From Microglena sp. YARC (taxonomy: Eukaryota; Chlorophyta; Chlorophyceae; Chlamydomonadales; Chlamydomonadaceae), in assembly GCA_022414725.1 (NCBI GenBank), contig CM039463.1:54377100-54441099 (forward strand): a stretch of DNA of 64,000 bases. Reading direction: 5' to 3'. The notes below the pieces were generated by a model. It did not search any database. It saw only the letters and a program-made list of their open reading frames with translations, and was not told the origin of the DNA. Positions 23,701 through 29,421 of the stretch are shown piece by piece (position 1 is the first letter of the stretch; the number at the start of each line of letters is the position of its first letter). The translations under genes were made by a program, and so were the position numbers.

Positions 23701-25196
23701 CGTCATGGCTGCTAAACTAGCCCTCGACCTGGTTGTGGACTGTGACCCCCTGCGCAGCCGTGTGGTTGGCATCCTGCTTGCCAGGATGCATGTTACCATG
23801 GCGCTCATGGGGGGCAGCGCCGTTGTTGGCACGGAGGCTGAGGGGGACCAGAAGAGCTTGCATGGGCATGAGCTGTACGCCATTGTGCGCAGCCTGCAGC
23901 TTGCAGTGCAGCGCCTGCCCATGGCGGAGATTGAGTCCAGAGACATCCGTCCCCTGCTGATGCAAGCATTCAATGACGCACGGGCAGATGTGCGCAAGGC
24001 GGTGGTCTTCACATTGGTGGAGCTGTGGATGGCACTAGGAGATGACAGGTTAGTGTCCATACTGGTGAAATAAAATGCTGCATATATATACACGTTTATA
24101 TGGAGTGCTACATAGTTACACATGGCACGGGCAGACGCGAGCAATGCGGTGGTCTTCACATTGGTGGAGCTGTGGATGGCACTAGGAGATGACAGGTTAT
24201 TTTGTAAACTGATAATTTATAGTGCAGCATTTATTCACACTCATCCCAAACATAGTTTTTCTTTTCAGCTATGAGCAGCAGCTTCTAGGCAGCTCCCTGA
24301 GCCAGCCACTGGGCTAAGCCCCCTGAGTATGACAGTTCTGGACAGCCTATCCTGTCAGCTTCCAGACACACTAGGTTGCATTAGCTTTGGCTGAATAACC
24401 AGTCCGGGGAGCTGCCTAGAAGCTGCTGCATTTAGCTGAAAAGAAAGACACTGATCCCACGTATCCTCCAATCCTTCCTCCATGCATCAAGCTATCCCCA
24501 CTCATCCCAAGCACACAATTCCATCCTCTTGTCATGTACAAACCCATGCCCACTCATCCCACGCATCCGATCCATCCTCTTGTCCTTCACAAGCTATCCC
24601 CGCCCAATCCATCCTCGTGTCCTCCAGCAACCCATACCTGCTCACCCCAAGCATCCAATCAAAACCTTTTGCCATGCATCAATCTATGCCCACTCATCCC
24701 AAGCATCCAATCCATCCTCTTGTCCTGTACAAACCCATGCCCACTCATCCCAAGCATCCAATCAAAATCTTCCGCCCTGTATCAAGCTATGCCCACTCAT
24801 CCCAACCACACTATCCCATCCTCTTGTCCTGTACAAACCCATGCCCACTCATCCCGAGCATCCAATCCATCCTCTTGTCATGCATCAAGCTATCCCCACT
24901 CATTCCAACCACACAATCCCATTCTCTTGTCCTGTACAAACCCATGCCCACCCATCCCAAGCATCCAATGCATTCTCTTGTCCACCACCCATCCATGCCA
25001 ACTCATCCCAAGCATGCAATCAAAACTGTTTGCCCTGCATCACGCTATGCCCACTCATCTCAAACACACAATCCAACCCAATCCTACCTTCCTGATGCAA
25101 CTCAGGTTCCAGCCCTACCTGGCGTCCATGACCACGACGCAGGAGAAGCTGGTGACGCATTACTACGGCAAGGCCCAGCAAAACAATGGGATGTAG
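7739..25196 (+). CDS. CLASP: CLASP-type microtubule-stabilising TOG protein (5' end missing)
   Basis: Eleven GT-AG exons with compatible phases: 7739-7850, 9918-10169, 11084-11227, 12739-12816, 15043-15226, 16141-16582, 17458-17664, 19652-19923, 21261-21546, 22401-24048, 25106-25196, about 1,240 codons. CLASP proteins bind tubulin through TOG domains and promote microtubule rescue at the cell cortex and spindle. Exons 1-5 encode a TOG domain aligning with plant CLASP TOG2: the [10 protein letters not shown] start, DWQ-VRI helix pair, LEDRRSSV turn and [11 protein letters not shown]. Exons 6-7 are a Ser/Arg/Pro linker. Exons 8-10 encode the next TOG ([35 protein letters not shown]). The end of exon 10 plus exon 11 gives the C-terminal helical domain ([17 protein letters not shown]). 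Plant CLASP has another TOG domain N-terminal to this, so exons are expected upstream. One frame slip occurs in exon 6. The family assignment is firm; exact linker splicing is less so. Confidence 0.9.
7851..9917 (+). repeat. CLASP intron 1: TG array, CA array, exon-edge echoes
   Basis: The donor side (7880-8925) is a GTGTGTGCAGGTGTG-type array. Echoes of the exon 1 end, each keeping GGCAGGTGGGTG (exon end plus donor), lie near 8981-9020, 9199-9238 and 9262-9302, and an inverted one near 9340-9363. The acceptor side has poly-C/CA runs (9668-9712, 9885-9902). Two decayed copies of the exon 2 start (GTTCGGATAGC) lie at about 9563 and 9774. Confidence 0.85.
9918..10169 (+). CDS. CLASP: CLASP exon 2
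   Basis: 84 codons, phase 0 to 0: [18 protein letters not shown], then [17 protein letters not shown] and the helix ending FTVLPITVK. It completes the Trp-Gln-x-Arg TOG signature begun by exon 1 and aligns with plant CLASP TOG2 (RISAMQRVEGLV, LSDRRSSIVKQAC). Acceptor GCGCAG|GTTCGG; donor GTCAAG|GTATGA. Confidence 0.9.
10170..11083 (+). repeat. CLASP intron 2: exon echoes and ACATAAACCTGATATCA repeats
   Basis: A nearly complete copy of the exon 2 second half lies at about 10232-10369. It keeps the donor (GTCAAGGTATGAG) but has lost one base (TGCCATCG for TGCCAATCG), which breaks its frame. Three echoes of the exon 3 start (ATCATGGCAGAGTCATC) lie at about 10447, 10638 and 10925. Between them are 17-18-base repeats such as AACATAAACCTGATATC. 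Confidence 0.85.
11084..11227 (+). CDS. CLASP: CLASP exon 3
   Basis: 48 codons, phase 0 to 0: [18 protein letters not shown] to [12 protein letters not shown]. Acceptor ATGCAG|ATCATG; donor GTGCAG|GTGCGC. Matches the CLASP TOG2 segment in which plant proteins read AESADNCIKTMLRNC. Fits directly onto exon 4. Confidence 0.9.
11228..11534 (+). repeat. CLASP intron 3, donor side: exon 3 echoes
   Basis: Two degraded copies of the inner part of exon 3 follow the donor, near 11280-11340 (TGTTGCTAGGGCGCTGTCAAG, CTCTTCCTGCAC) and 11346-11395 (CTGTTGCTAGTGCGCTG, CTCTTCCTCGCCGCCAA). They are out of frame and are not coding. Confidence 0.65.
11535..11724 (-). mobile_element. tRNA-derived SINE copy S1
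   Basis: Read on the minus strand: a tRNA-like head with A box TAACTCAATGGCAGAGCA and B box GGTTCGAACCCC, then a body (TGGTAGCTTTGTCCAGGTA) and the family's 3' end CACGCCCCACCAGG. The body and tail match the copies at 26.5, 27.2, 45.8 and 48.2 kb. Inserted in CLASP intron 3 in antisense. The anticodon arm does not pair well, so it is not a functional tRNA. Confidence 0.8.
11740..12738 (+). repeat. CLASP intron 3, acceptor side: CCATCCA array with exon 4 echoes
   Basis: Array of CCCATCCACCCTTCTCCCAT-type units. Four copies of the exon 4 acceptor edge (ACCAGGTCATGGAG then GATGGGATCCC) lie at about 11868, 12174, 12432 and 12612, before the genuine junction at 12738. Each keeps the AG. The unit supplies its own polypyrimidine tract. 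Confidence 0.9.
12739..12816 (+). CDS. CLASP: CLASP exon 4
   Basis: 26 codons, phase 0 to 0: [16 protein letters not shown] then [10 protein letters not shown]. Acceptor ATACCAG|GTGATGG, donor GCTCAG|GTATGT. It encodes the TOG helix that in plant CLASP reads LEYWADAPEI. Confidence 0.85.
12817..15042 (+). repeat. CLASP intron 4: echoes of exon 4 end and twelve of exon 5 start
   Basis: Donor side: copies of the exon 4 end (GATCTGGAGAGTGCTATGCA) at about 12936 and 13076. A tandem array at 13250-13500 has a unit of about 33 bases (CTTGAAGCCCCCTTCCACC). Acceptor side, 13755-15042: twelve truncated copies of the exon 5 edge (CAGGCAGCCACGGCCGATG, CTCGTTCAGCATCC) separated by CCCATGTACTGCCTGCTCAC units. 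A frame of about 450 codons rich in Pro, Cys and His runs through this array. I treat it as repeat. Confidence 0.9.
15043..15226 (+). CDS. CLASP: CLASP exon 5
   Basis: Encodes [19 protein letters not shown], then [17 protein letters not shown] and a basic tail. Phase 0 to 1. It completes the TOG2-like domain: the [10 protein letters not shown] helix corresponds to EVRATARMCYRMF in plants and FLGRMEP to LFMSFDP. Acceptor GCACAG|GCAGCC; donor CGAG|GTGAGG. Confidence 0.92.
15227..16140 (+). repeat. CLASP intron 5: four echoes of exon 6 start
   Basis: After about 250 unremarkable bases, a unit of about 130 bp repeats from 15480: a pyrimidine tract, then CACAG|CCCTCTCCCGTGCAGC and GACGACNAAATC. 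The AG junctions fall near 15619, 15743, 15881 and 16013, ahead of the genuine one at 16140. Each echo includes about 60 exonic bases and keeps AG. Confidence 0.85.
16141..16582 (+). CDS. CLASP: CLASP exon 6 (Ser-rich linker, frame slip)
   Basis: Starts [19 protein letters not shown] in the phase set by exon 5. That frame stops at about 16309. The exon continues in another frame through [17 protein letters not shown] and [16 protein letters not shown] to SGNYSL, with donor A|GTAAGT whose phase agrees with exon 7. One surplus base is enough to explain this, and a run of five C at 16200-16204 is the likely place. Either a sequencing or assembly indel or a small unrecognised intron would do. Confidence 0.6.
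16583..17457 (+). repeat. CLASP intron 6: six echoes of exon 7 start
   Basis: AT-rich with AACATTCAAAAC-type repeats to 16810. Then six copies of the exon 7 edge (CAACAGGCTTGGGCAGTGCG, ACACAAGCTGCACATCC) at about 16834, 16962, 17065, 17151, 17241 and 17352, separated by CCACCACACACACAC-rich spacer. The unit is about 90-110 bp. Confidence 0.85.
17458..17664 (+). CDS. CLASP: CLASP exon 7 (linker)
   Basis: Phase 1 to 1. In the phase given by its neighbours it reads [17 protein letters not shown] to [10 protein letters not shown], a basic Ser/Ala/Pro linker typical of the disordered region between CLASP TOG domains. A second open frame exists on the same bases, so the frame rests on phase agreement. 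Acceptor CAACAG|GCTTGG; donor CTGCAG|GTACGA. Confidence 0.6.
17665..19651 (+). repeat. CLASP intron 7: echoes of exon 7 end and exon 8 start
   Basis: Donor side: four further full copies and one partial copy of the exon 7 end plus donor (ACACACTGCAGGTAGGGATG) at about 17870, 18032, 18201 and 18367, with a unit of about 165 bp containing poly-C runs. Acceptor side, 18460-19651: a 113-bp unit with nine echoes of the exon 8 edge (ATGCAGGCCACACCACCAC, GCAGAGCATCTAGGAAG). Four consecutive 113-bp units are nearly identical, implying recent expansion. Confidence 0.9.
19652..19923 (+). CDS. CLASP: CLASP exon 8 (linker and start of next TOG)
   Basis: Phase 1 to 0. Begins [32 protein letters not shown] (Ser/Arg-rich linker). 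Ends [19 protein letters not shown], the first helix of the next TOG domain with its Trp. The middle (19788-19865, rich in Gly and Gln) is open but could be a small intron. Donor GAGAAG|GTAGGT. Confidence 0.75.
19924..21260 (+). repeat. CLASP intron 8: echoes of exon 8 end and exon 9 start
   Basis: Four further copies of the exon 8 end (CTAAGCCCTGGAATGAGAAG then GTAGGTG) at about 20093, 20287, 20479 and 20672. Unit about 190 bp, two successive units nearly identical. A run of about 26 G lies near 20752-20776. Acceptor side: two copies of the exon 9 start (GAGGTGGAGCTCCTCAATGA) at about 20898 and 21066, each with roughly 80 exonic bases. Confidence 0.9.
21261..21546 (+). CDS. CLASP: CLASP exon 9 (TOG core)
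   Basis: Phase 0 to 1. [37 protein letters not shown], and [18 protein letters not shown]. These are the classic TOG HEAT-repeat turns (D.h[12 protein letters not shown]). Acceptor TTCGTAG|GTTGAG; donor TCAG|GTGGGT. Confidence 0.93.
21547..22400 (+). repeat. CLASP intron 9: echoes of exon 9 end and exon 10 start
   Basis: Three copies of the exon 9 end (CATGCGAGTGGTGGATCAGA, then TTGTCAGGTGGGTCTT) end near 21718, 21895 and 22043, unit about 172 bp. Two echoes of the exon 10 edge occur at about 22066 (short) and 22187 (CACAGTCTGCGTAGCAGTG). The second runs about 60 bases into exon sequence before an in-frame TAA. Confidence 0.9.
22401..24048 (+). CDS. CLASP: CLASP exon 10 (TOG end, linker, C-terminal domain)
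   Basis: About 549 codons, phase 1 to 2, the only long uninterrupted exon. First 110 codons finish the [56 protein letters not shown] disordered Ala/Pro/Gln linker follows (about codons 125-320). The C-terminal CLASP domain starts near [16 protein letters not shown] and includes [20 protein letters not shown] and [15 protein letters not shown]. Free of the tandem repeats that fill the introns. Donor GACAG|GTTAGT. Confidence 0.95.
24049..24250 (+). repeat. CLASP intron 10, donor side: echo of exon 10 end
   Basis: 24122-24200 repeats the last 75 or so bases of exon 10 (GGTGGTCTTCACATTGGTGG, GGAGATGACAGGTTA) including the donor. One base differs in GCGAGCAATGCG, so the copy carries a changed codon or two. 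Confidence 0.9.
24251..24453. mobile_element. hAT-like MITE, family M1
   Basis: 203-bp foldback element in CLASP intron 10. Termini CATAGTTTTTCTTTTCAGCT and, on the other strand, CAGTGTCTTTCTTTTCAGCT, continuing inward into GCAGCAGCTTCTAGGCAGCT on both arms. Flanks ATCCCAAA (24243-24250) and ATCCCACG (24454-24461) look like a worn 8-bp target duplication. No coding capacity. Confidence 0.8.
24482..25105 (+). repeat. CLASP intron 10, acceptor side: Cys/Pro-like CATCCCAAGCATCC array
   Basis: Tandem units of about 55-110 bp made of CTATGCCCACTCATCCCAAG, CATCCAATCCATCCTCTTGT and CCTGTACAAACCCATGCCCA. C/A-rich on the sense strand. Unlike other introns here I do not see exon 11 echoes in it. Open frames through it reflect the repeat. 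Confidence 0.8.
25106..25196 (+). CDS. CLASP: CLASP exon 11 (C-terminus)
   Basis: Begins in phase 2, giving Arg across the junction, then [20 protein letters not shown] and GKAQQNNGM, stop TAG at 25194-25196. This is the usual CLASP C-terminal helix (LKPYLxxLTxxQLKLVxIYY in relatives). Acceptor ACTCAG|GTTCC. Confidence 0.92.
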
Positions 25197-25634
25197 TTTG
25201 AGATCTGAATAGTAATTGTCATCGTAATAGTAGCATTGTATAGCAGCATACCGGTAATCATATCATCTGCATTTAAGTACCAGTAGCATTGTTTAGCAGC
25301 ATGGTCCAAATCTGCATTGCGCAGCAGCATGATTGTTATCTACATTGCATAGCAACATGGTCGTAATCTGCATCGCGCAGCAGCATGATCATTATATACA
25401 TTGCATAGCAGCATGATTGTAATCTGCATTGCGCAGCAGCATGATCCTTATCTACATCGCATAGCAGCATGGTCGTAATCTGCATTGCGCAGCAGCATGA
25501 TTGTTATCTACATTGCATAGCAGCATGGTCGTAATCTGCATTGCAGTAATAGTAGCATTGCACAGCTACATAATCGTACCGTCAATCCTAATGGTAGCAT
25601 TGTACTAGCTCGATGGGAAATTGGTAATGATATG
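25197..25634. repeat. Intergenic AGCAGCATGATYRTTATC repeat
   Basis: Downstream of CLASP. From about 25228 to 25590 a unit of 55-60 bases recurs about six times: GCATTGCGCAGCAGCATGAT, TATCTACATTGCATAGCAGC, ATGGTCGTAATCTGC. I see no polyadenylation signal I can defend and no gene. Confidence 0.8.
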
Positions 25635-25808
25635 TAGGGATAGGCAATACGATGTCAAATGATATCATGTCATTATATGAAATGATATGATGCCGGCGCC
25701 CTGGCTAGGCTAAAGTTACCATTTACATGCAATATCATATGATGCAATTTGAATGATATCATATGGTATTATGCCTTTGGTCAGTATCATATGATTTGCC
25801 GATCCCTG
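25635..25808. mobile_element. hAT-like MITE, family M2 copy 1
   Basis: 174 bp; ends TAGGGATAGGCAA and, inverted, CAGGGATCGGCAA. The interior is AT-rich and nearly palindromic (ATGATATCAT, ATCATATGAT). Flanked by ATGATATG (25627-25634) and ATGATGTG (25809-25816), an 8-bp duplication with one mismatch. A second copy is at 47018-47195. Confidence 0.85.
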
Positions 25809-25817
25809 ATGATGTGT

Positions 25818-26488
25818 GGTAGCCTGCCGTATTCCTGTTAGGACGATAACTGACGGTATATGTGATGCATGGTATGTGGTAGCATGCGGTAGTCCTGTTA
25901 GGACGATAAGTGATTAGGGTTGTACCAAGTACAGTATTGTGGATATTTATCACATGGTACATCGTATGACATATCAATATATCGTACGACATTGCACGAT
26001 AATCTTAGAACCAGGAGGATATTGGCAATCCTATATCTACCTGACGTTTCCACTAGGTCATATCTGGTGTTTATATCCTGGGGTGAGGCGTGATTGCACA
26101 TCTATCTCCATGCACCTTGGTTGGTGCCACCTAGGTTTGTGCACCTCCATTCACCTTGGTTGGTGCACCAAGGTGCACATCTATCTCCGTGCACCTTAAC
26201 CAAAAATGGGGAGAGTTTATAGTGCTCTTTCAGATGATATGCTGGACCAGCAAGGCTTGGCTATAGCGTTGGCTTTGTAGCGTTGCTCTTGCTATAGCGT
26301 TGGCTATGTAGCGTTGCACTTGCTCCAAGCTCTTCCTAAAAGTGCTGGCATCTCCTTTCTGTAGCTAATCTTTGAAGACGCATGTTCCCCTAATACTAGG
26401 CACATTTCCAATATAAGTAGAATGCACCACATGGGAGTAGACAGTTTAAATACGTGTGCAGGTCAGTTATGCTTAGTTGGTATATAGA
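25818..26488. other. Intergenic, small duplications, no gene
   Basis: 25818-25912 holds two copies of a 48-bp unit (TGTGGTAGCATGCGGTA, CCTGTTAGGACGATAA). 26108-26200 holds a partly palindromic segment (CACCTTGGTTGGTGCACC, CACCAAGGTGCAC). 26250-26310 has a short repeat of TATAGCGTTGGCTNTGTAGC. I see no gene. Confidence 0.6.
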
Positions 26489-26603
26489 AAGAGTAATGAT
26501 AATGCCTGGTAGGGCGTGGTATTAAGGGAGCCCCGTCTTCCGGCGGTAGGGAATGAGCTTCTACTTTACCTGGACAAAGCTACCATGGCGGTTGACAGCG
26601 ACG
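26489..26603 (-). mobile_element. 5'-truncated SINE copy S2
   Basis: Body and 3' end of the SINE family without the tRNA-like head. Flanked by perfect 13-bp direct repeats GTTGGTATATAGA at 26476-26488 and 26604-26616, the hallmark of target-primed reverse transcription. Strong similarity to S1 (GGGAGCCCC, TACCTGGACAAAGCTACCAT). Confidence 0.9.
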
Positions 26604-26677
26604 GTTGGTATATAGATGTGGGGCTGAAGCTCTTTATTGAGTTTGCTGGTATTAGTGGAGAGAATCCGTGTAGGTTC

Positions 26678-26834
26678 CAGGGATGTTTAGGACGCTGCGT
26701 CCTCCGTCGCAGGACGCAACCTGATGAGGGTTCGTTGACCATAAAAAGGTCTGTTGCGTCGCAGGACGCAGGCTATACAATTGGTTGTTGCGTCTCAGGC
26801 AGCAGAGTTGGGGGGGTCCTACTGAAGTACCCTG
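26678..26834. mobile_element. hAT-like MITE, family M3 copy 1
   Basis: 157 bp; ends CAGGGATGTTTAGGAC and, inverted, CAGGGTACTTCAGTAGGAC. Interior repeats the GCGTCCTCCGTCGCAGGACGC motif family. Flanked by GTAGGTTC (26670-26677) and GTAGGTGC (26835-26842), an 8-bp target duplication with one mismatch. An opposite-oriented relative lies at 47343-47532. Confidence 0.85.
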
Positions 26835-27186
26835 GTAGGTGCTACCTAAACAGTAGATTGATTTTTTGGGTGACGTCCGGTAAATAGACCAGGACACGAA
26901 AGGAAGCCTAGTTTTCCGTAGAGGTGGCCACAAGGGTTGTTCAAGACGTCGTTCGTTTCACGTCTCAAACGCAGGGTTGGAGAGGTCCTTACTTAAGCAA
27001 CGTAGATTTTAGCCCATGAAACACCGATTCTTCAGAACCCTTCAAGTTGGTTACATGGCTCCAGTCAGCAATTTATTGTGACATACCGGTAGTCAGCCAG
27101 TCGATGAGTCTAAGTGCCATGTGCATTTTGGAAGCTGTCTTGAATATGTAATTGTCCACTTGAACTTGGTTACATAAACTTGCTCT

Positions 27187-27359
27187 GAGTGATATACGAT
27201 GGTCTAGTGGTCGACCAAATCGCTTGAGGATACAGAGTCGGGGGTTCGACTCCCCCTTTGGTCGCTCTTGGCGTTGCAGGTCGTCGTCAACTGTGATGGT
27301 AGTTTGTCCAGTTGAGGTAGGAGGGATAACACCACGCCCCACCAGGCGTTATCAGTAAT
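27187..27359 (+). mobile_element. tRNA-derived SINE copy S3 (head present)
   Basis: Head 27192-27264 has a tRNA-like D arm (GGTCTAGTGGTCGACC) and a perfect T arm (GGGGGTTCGACTCCCCC). The anticodon stem is broken, so I do not call a tRNA gene. The body (CTCTTGGCGTTGCAGGTCG) and tail (CACGCCCCACCAGGCGTTAT) follow. Flanking CTTGCTCT at 27179-27186 and 27360-27367 is an 8-bp duplication. Confidence 0.82.
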
Positions 27360-27570
27360 CTTGCTCTTGGTAACATGGCACCAGTCAGCAATTTGGCTGC
27401 CAGCCGGCTCCAGACCAAAACGCCGACTCTGAAGAACCCTCTTGCACTTGGTAACATGGCTCCAGTCAGCTAGTTGGCCAATTTGGCTGCTAGATGACTC
27501 CAGACCAAAACGCCGACTCTGAAGAACCCTCTTGCACTTGGTAACATGGCTCCAGTCAACATTTTTTATG
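27360..27570. repeat. Tandem repeat, unit about 95 bp
   Basis: Two and a half units: CTTGGTAACATGGCTCCAGT, CAGCAATTTGGCTGC, AGACCAAAACGCCGACTCTG, AAGAACCCTC. Related pieces at 27025-27080 and 27690-27780. Non-coding as far as I can see. Confidence 0.8.
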
Positions 27571-28800
27571 GAGGGAGGTTCCCCTCCTTGGGTGGAAGTC
27601 TTTTCGTAAAAAAAACAATGAAGATCGGATCACTGGATATGTTTGTGCCTGGCTTGCAGCCGTCTAGAAAAGGAGAACTTGAGCTTGTTTACATAGCTTC
27701 AGCCAGCAATTTGGCTGCTTGCCGTCTTCGTTTTGTAGACATGGTTAGCCAGTCAATCAGCCAAGCGCCATGTGCATTTTGGGAGCTGCCTTAAATCTGT
27801 CGATTTAGCTGAACTGGGACTGACAAGTTGCGTTCTGACAGCAGACAATCAGACATCGAACCAGATACGCGGGCACAGGGCTACAGGCCTGTGAGACTGA
27901 GAGGAAGCTAACCCAGCTGAAGTAACCTACTTCTTTATGTCTGACCGAGTCACTGCCTTTCTTCTTCATTTTCTGTGTAGCTGAGTGGCTGATTTTTACA
28001 GTAAATTGTGATTGTTCACCCTAAAACCTAACAAGTCCATTTGACCCTGGAAAACAAAGTGCAGTCAGACCGCAGAAACATACAACATTCAAAATCACAA
28101 CCGCGGTTCTTCATTTTTGACCTAATAAATATTACAAACATTTAAAAAGCTTGCACGCTGGCGTGCAAGAACGTGCGTCATGTCGTACCCTGAGGGGGAG
28201 GGGGGGGGGACAAATGTGGTGGATCTCTCCCAATTAGCATACGGTATATGGAGTGCAGGGTAGGACAATGGCCTTCCTGTGATTGGCTGGCCATACCGGA
28301 ACTCTCTTTGTACCCTTCCGGCCCACTATTTAGGCCATTTTTTAATACCGCACTTTTTGTTTCTTTTTTCAAAAAACCTCCGGTTTTGACAGCACTTCGG
28401 TTTTTTACCTTCCGGTTTTTTTTACCCACTTTCAGGGTCACAGTTTGGGGTATTTTTACAAAAAAACGAAGTTGAGAGTTCTAATACATATGAGGTATGA
28501 AAATAAAATCAGCAACTTGGAGGCTTGGGTTGGGTGCAAACCCTGTAACTATCCATTTAAAGCCAAACTGTAAAATGTGCCTGACAACAGCCCCAATTCA
28601 TACATAGCTAAGCTACTTCATCACCTTAATTTAACTTAACTGGCAGGCCACATTGCAGTCAACTTTCATACAGCAGAGCTGAAAAACCTGGTCATGTACA
28701 TGTCACCAGCTTGGGAATAGATCTGGCATTCACAACAGAAGTTTATTTGTTTGGACAAAATAATTCCTAGACAGCTACTACTTGGAATAAGCTGCAGCAT
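27571..28800. other. Intergenic stretch, no supported gene
   Basis: Unremarkable mixed sequence. 28300-28440 repeats CCGGTTTT and CTTCCGG motifs around A/T runs. An 87-codon Lys-rich frame on the minus strand overlaps it, which I do not accept. Poly-G 28200-28210. Confidence 0.5.
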
Positions 28801-28952
28801 CTACAGTCCCTCAAGGAAAGGGTCCACTTCGTTGTCATTCATCAGGGGAGGCATGCCGGCAATGCCTTTGTCGTCATCAGAGACGGGGTCCCTATCAGAC
28901 TCATCACTCTCACTGCTGAGCTCACTCAGCTCATCATCATCATCCTCATCTA
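28801..28952 (-). CDS. Acidic C-terminal exon, unknown protein
   Basis: Minus-strand exon of 50 codons: DEDDDDELSELSSESDESDR, then DDDKGIAGMPPL, NEVDPFLEGL and stop (complement of 28801-28803). A stop lies just upstream in frame, and an acceptor (GGAG|TAGATG) fits at 28953. Asp/Glu/Ser-rich tails ending in a hydrophobic motif are common in nuclear and ribosome-biogenesis proteins, but I cannot name this one. The opposite strand gives only poly-Ser. Upstream exons were not found. Confidence 0.4.
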
Positions 28953-28964
28953 CTCCAGCAGGGG

Positions 28965-29290
28965 GTCAAGTGGCTAGCAATGCAGATGGGCTGCCACTGT
29001 TACACATGTGGATGCAAAGTTGTAGAACCAAACCTGGAGTTCGTTAGGCAGTAGGGGACTGTGAATTTCAACTAGCAGCAGGGGGTCAAGTGGCTGGCAA
29101 TGCAGATGGGCTGCCACTGTTACACATGTGGATGCAAAGTTGTAGAACCAAACCTGGAGTTCGTAAGGCAGTAGGGGACTGTGAATTTCAACTAGCAGCA
29201 GGGGTCAAGTGGCTGGCAATGCAGATGGGCTGCCACTGTTACACACGCGGATGCAAAGTTGTAGAACCAGATCTGGAGTTCATAAGGCAG
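28965..29290. repeat. Tandem repeat, unit 116-118 bp, three copies
   Basis: Units start near 28972, 29089 and 29207: AGTGGCTGGCAATGCAGATG, GGCTGCCACTGTTACACA, AACCTGGAGTTCGTNAGGCA, GGGGACTGTGAATTTCAACT. The last unit runs into the possible plus-strand exon below, so the unit may again contain an acceptor edge (AAGGCAG). Confidence 0.85.
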
Positions 29291-29293
29291 CAG

Positions 29294-29421
29294 GGGACTG
29301 TGAGCCGAGGAGCCGAACGTCTGATGCGACGAGGTCTCGCTTCAACAAATGCGACGAGCCAGTCAAAGACTTAAGGATCAAGGCTGAGGAGAGGCTGCTG
29401 CAAGAGGCTGCAGCGGGGTAA
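29294..29421 (+). CDS. Possible small terminal exon, unknown
   Basis: Plus-strand frame ending SRFNKCDEPVKDLRIKAEER, LLQEAAAG, stop TAA at 29419-29421. Charged and helix-prone with good codon balance, unlike the surrounding repeats. A candidate acceptor lies in the preceding tandem unit. There is no recognisable domain and another frame is open over part of it. Confidence 0.2.

Noticed and set aside
24482..25201. Frame of about 240 codons ending with the CLASP tail
   Set aside because: Only the last 29 codons (25106-25196) match CLASP; the rest is CATCCCAAGCATCC repeat, and an acceptor sits exactly between.
27192..27264. Functional tRNA gene
   Set aside because: D and T arms look right but the anticodon stem does not pair and the acceptor arms do not match; part of a repeated SINE.
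28178..28441. 87-codon Lys-rich minus-strand frame
   Set aside because: Arises from A/T runs and CCGGTTTT repeats; no exon signals or domain.
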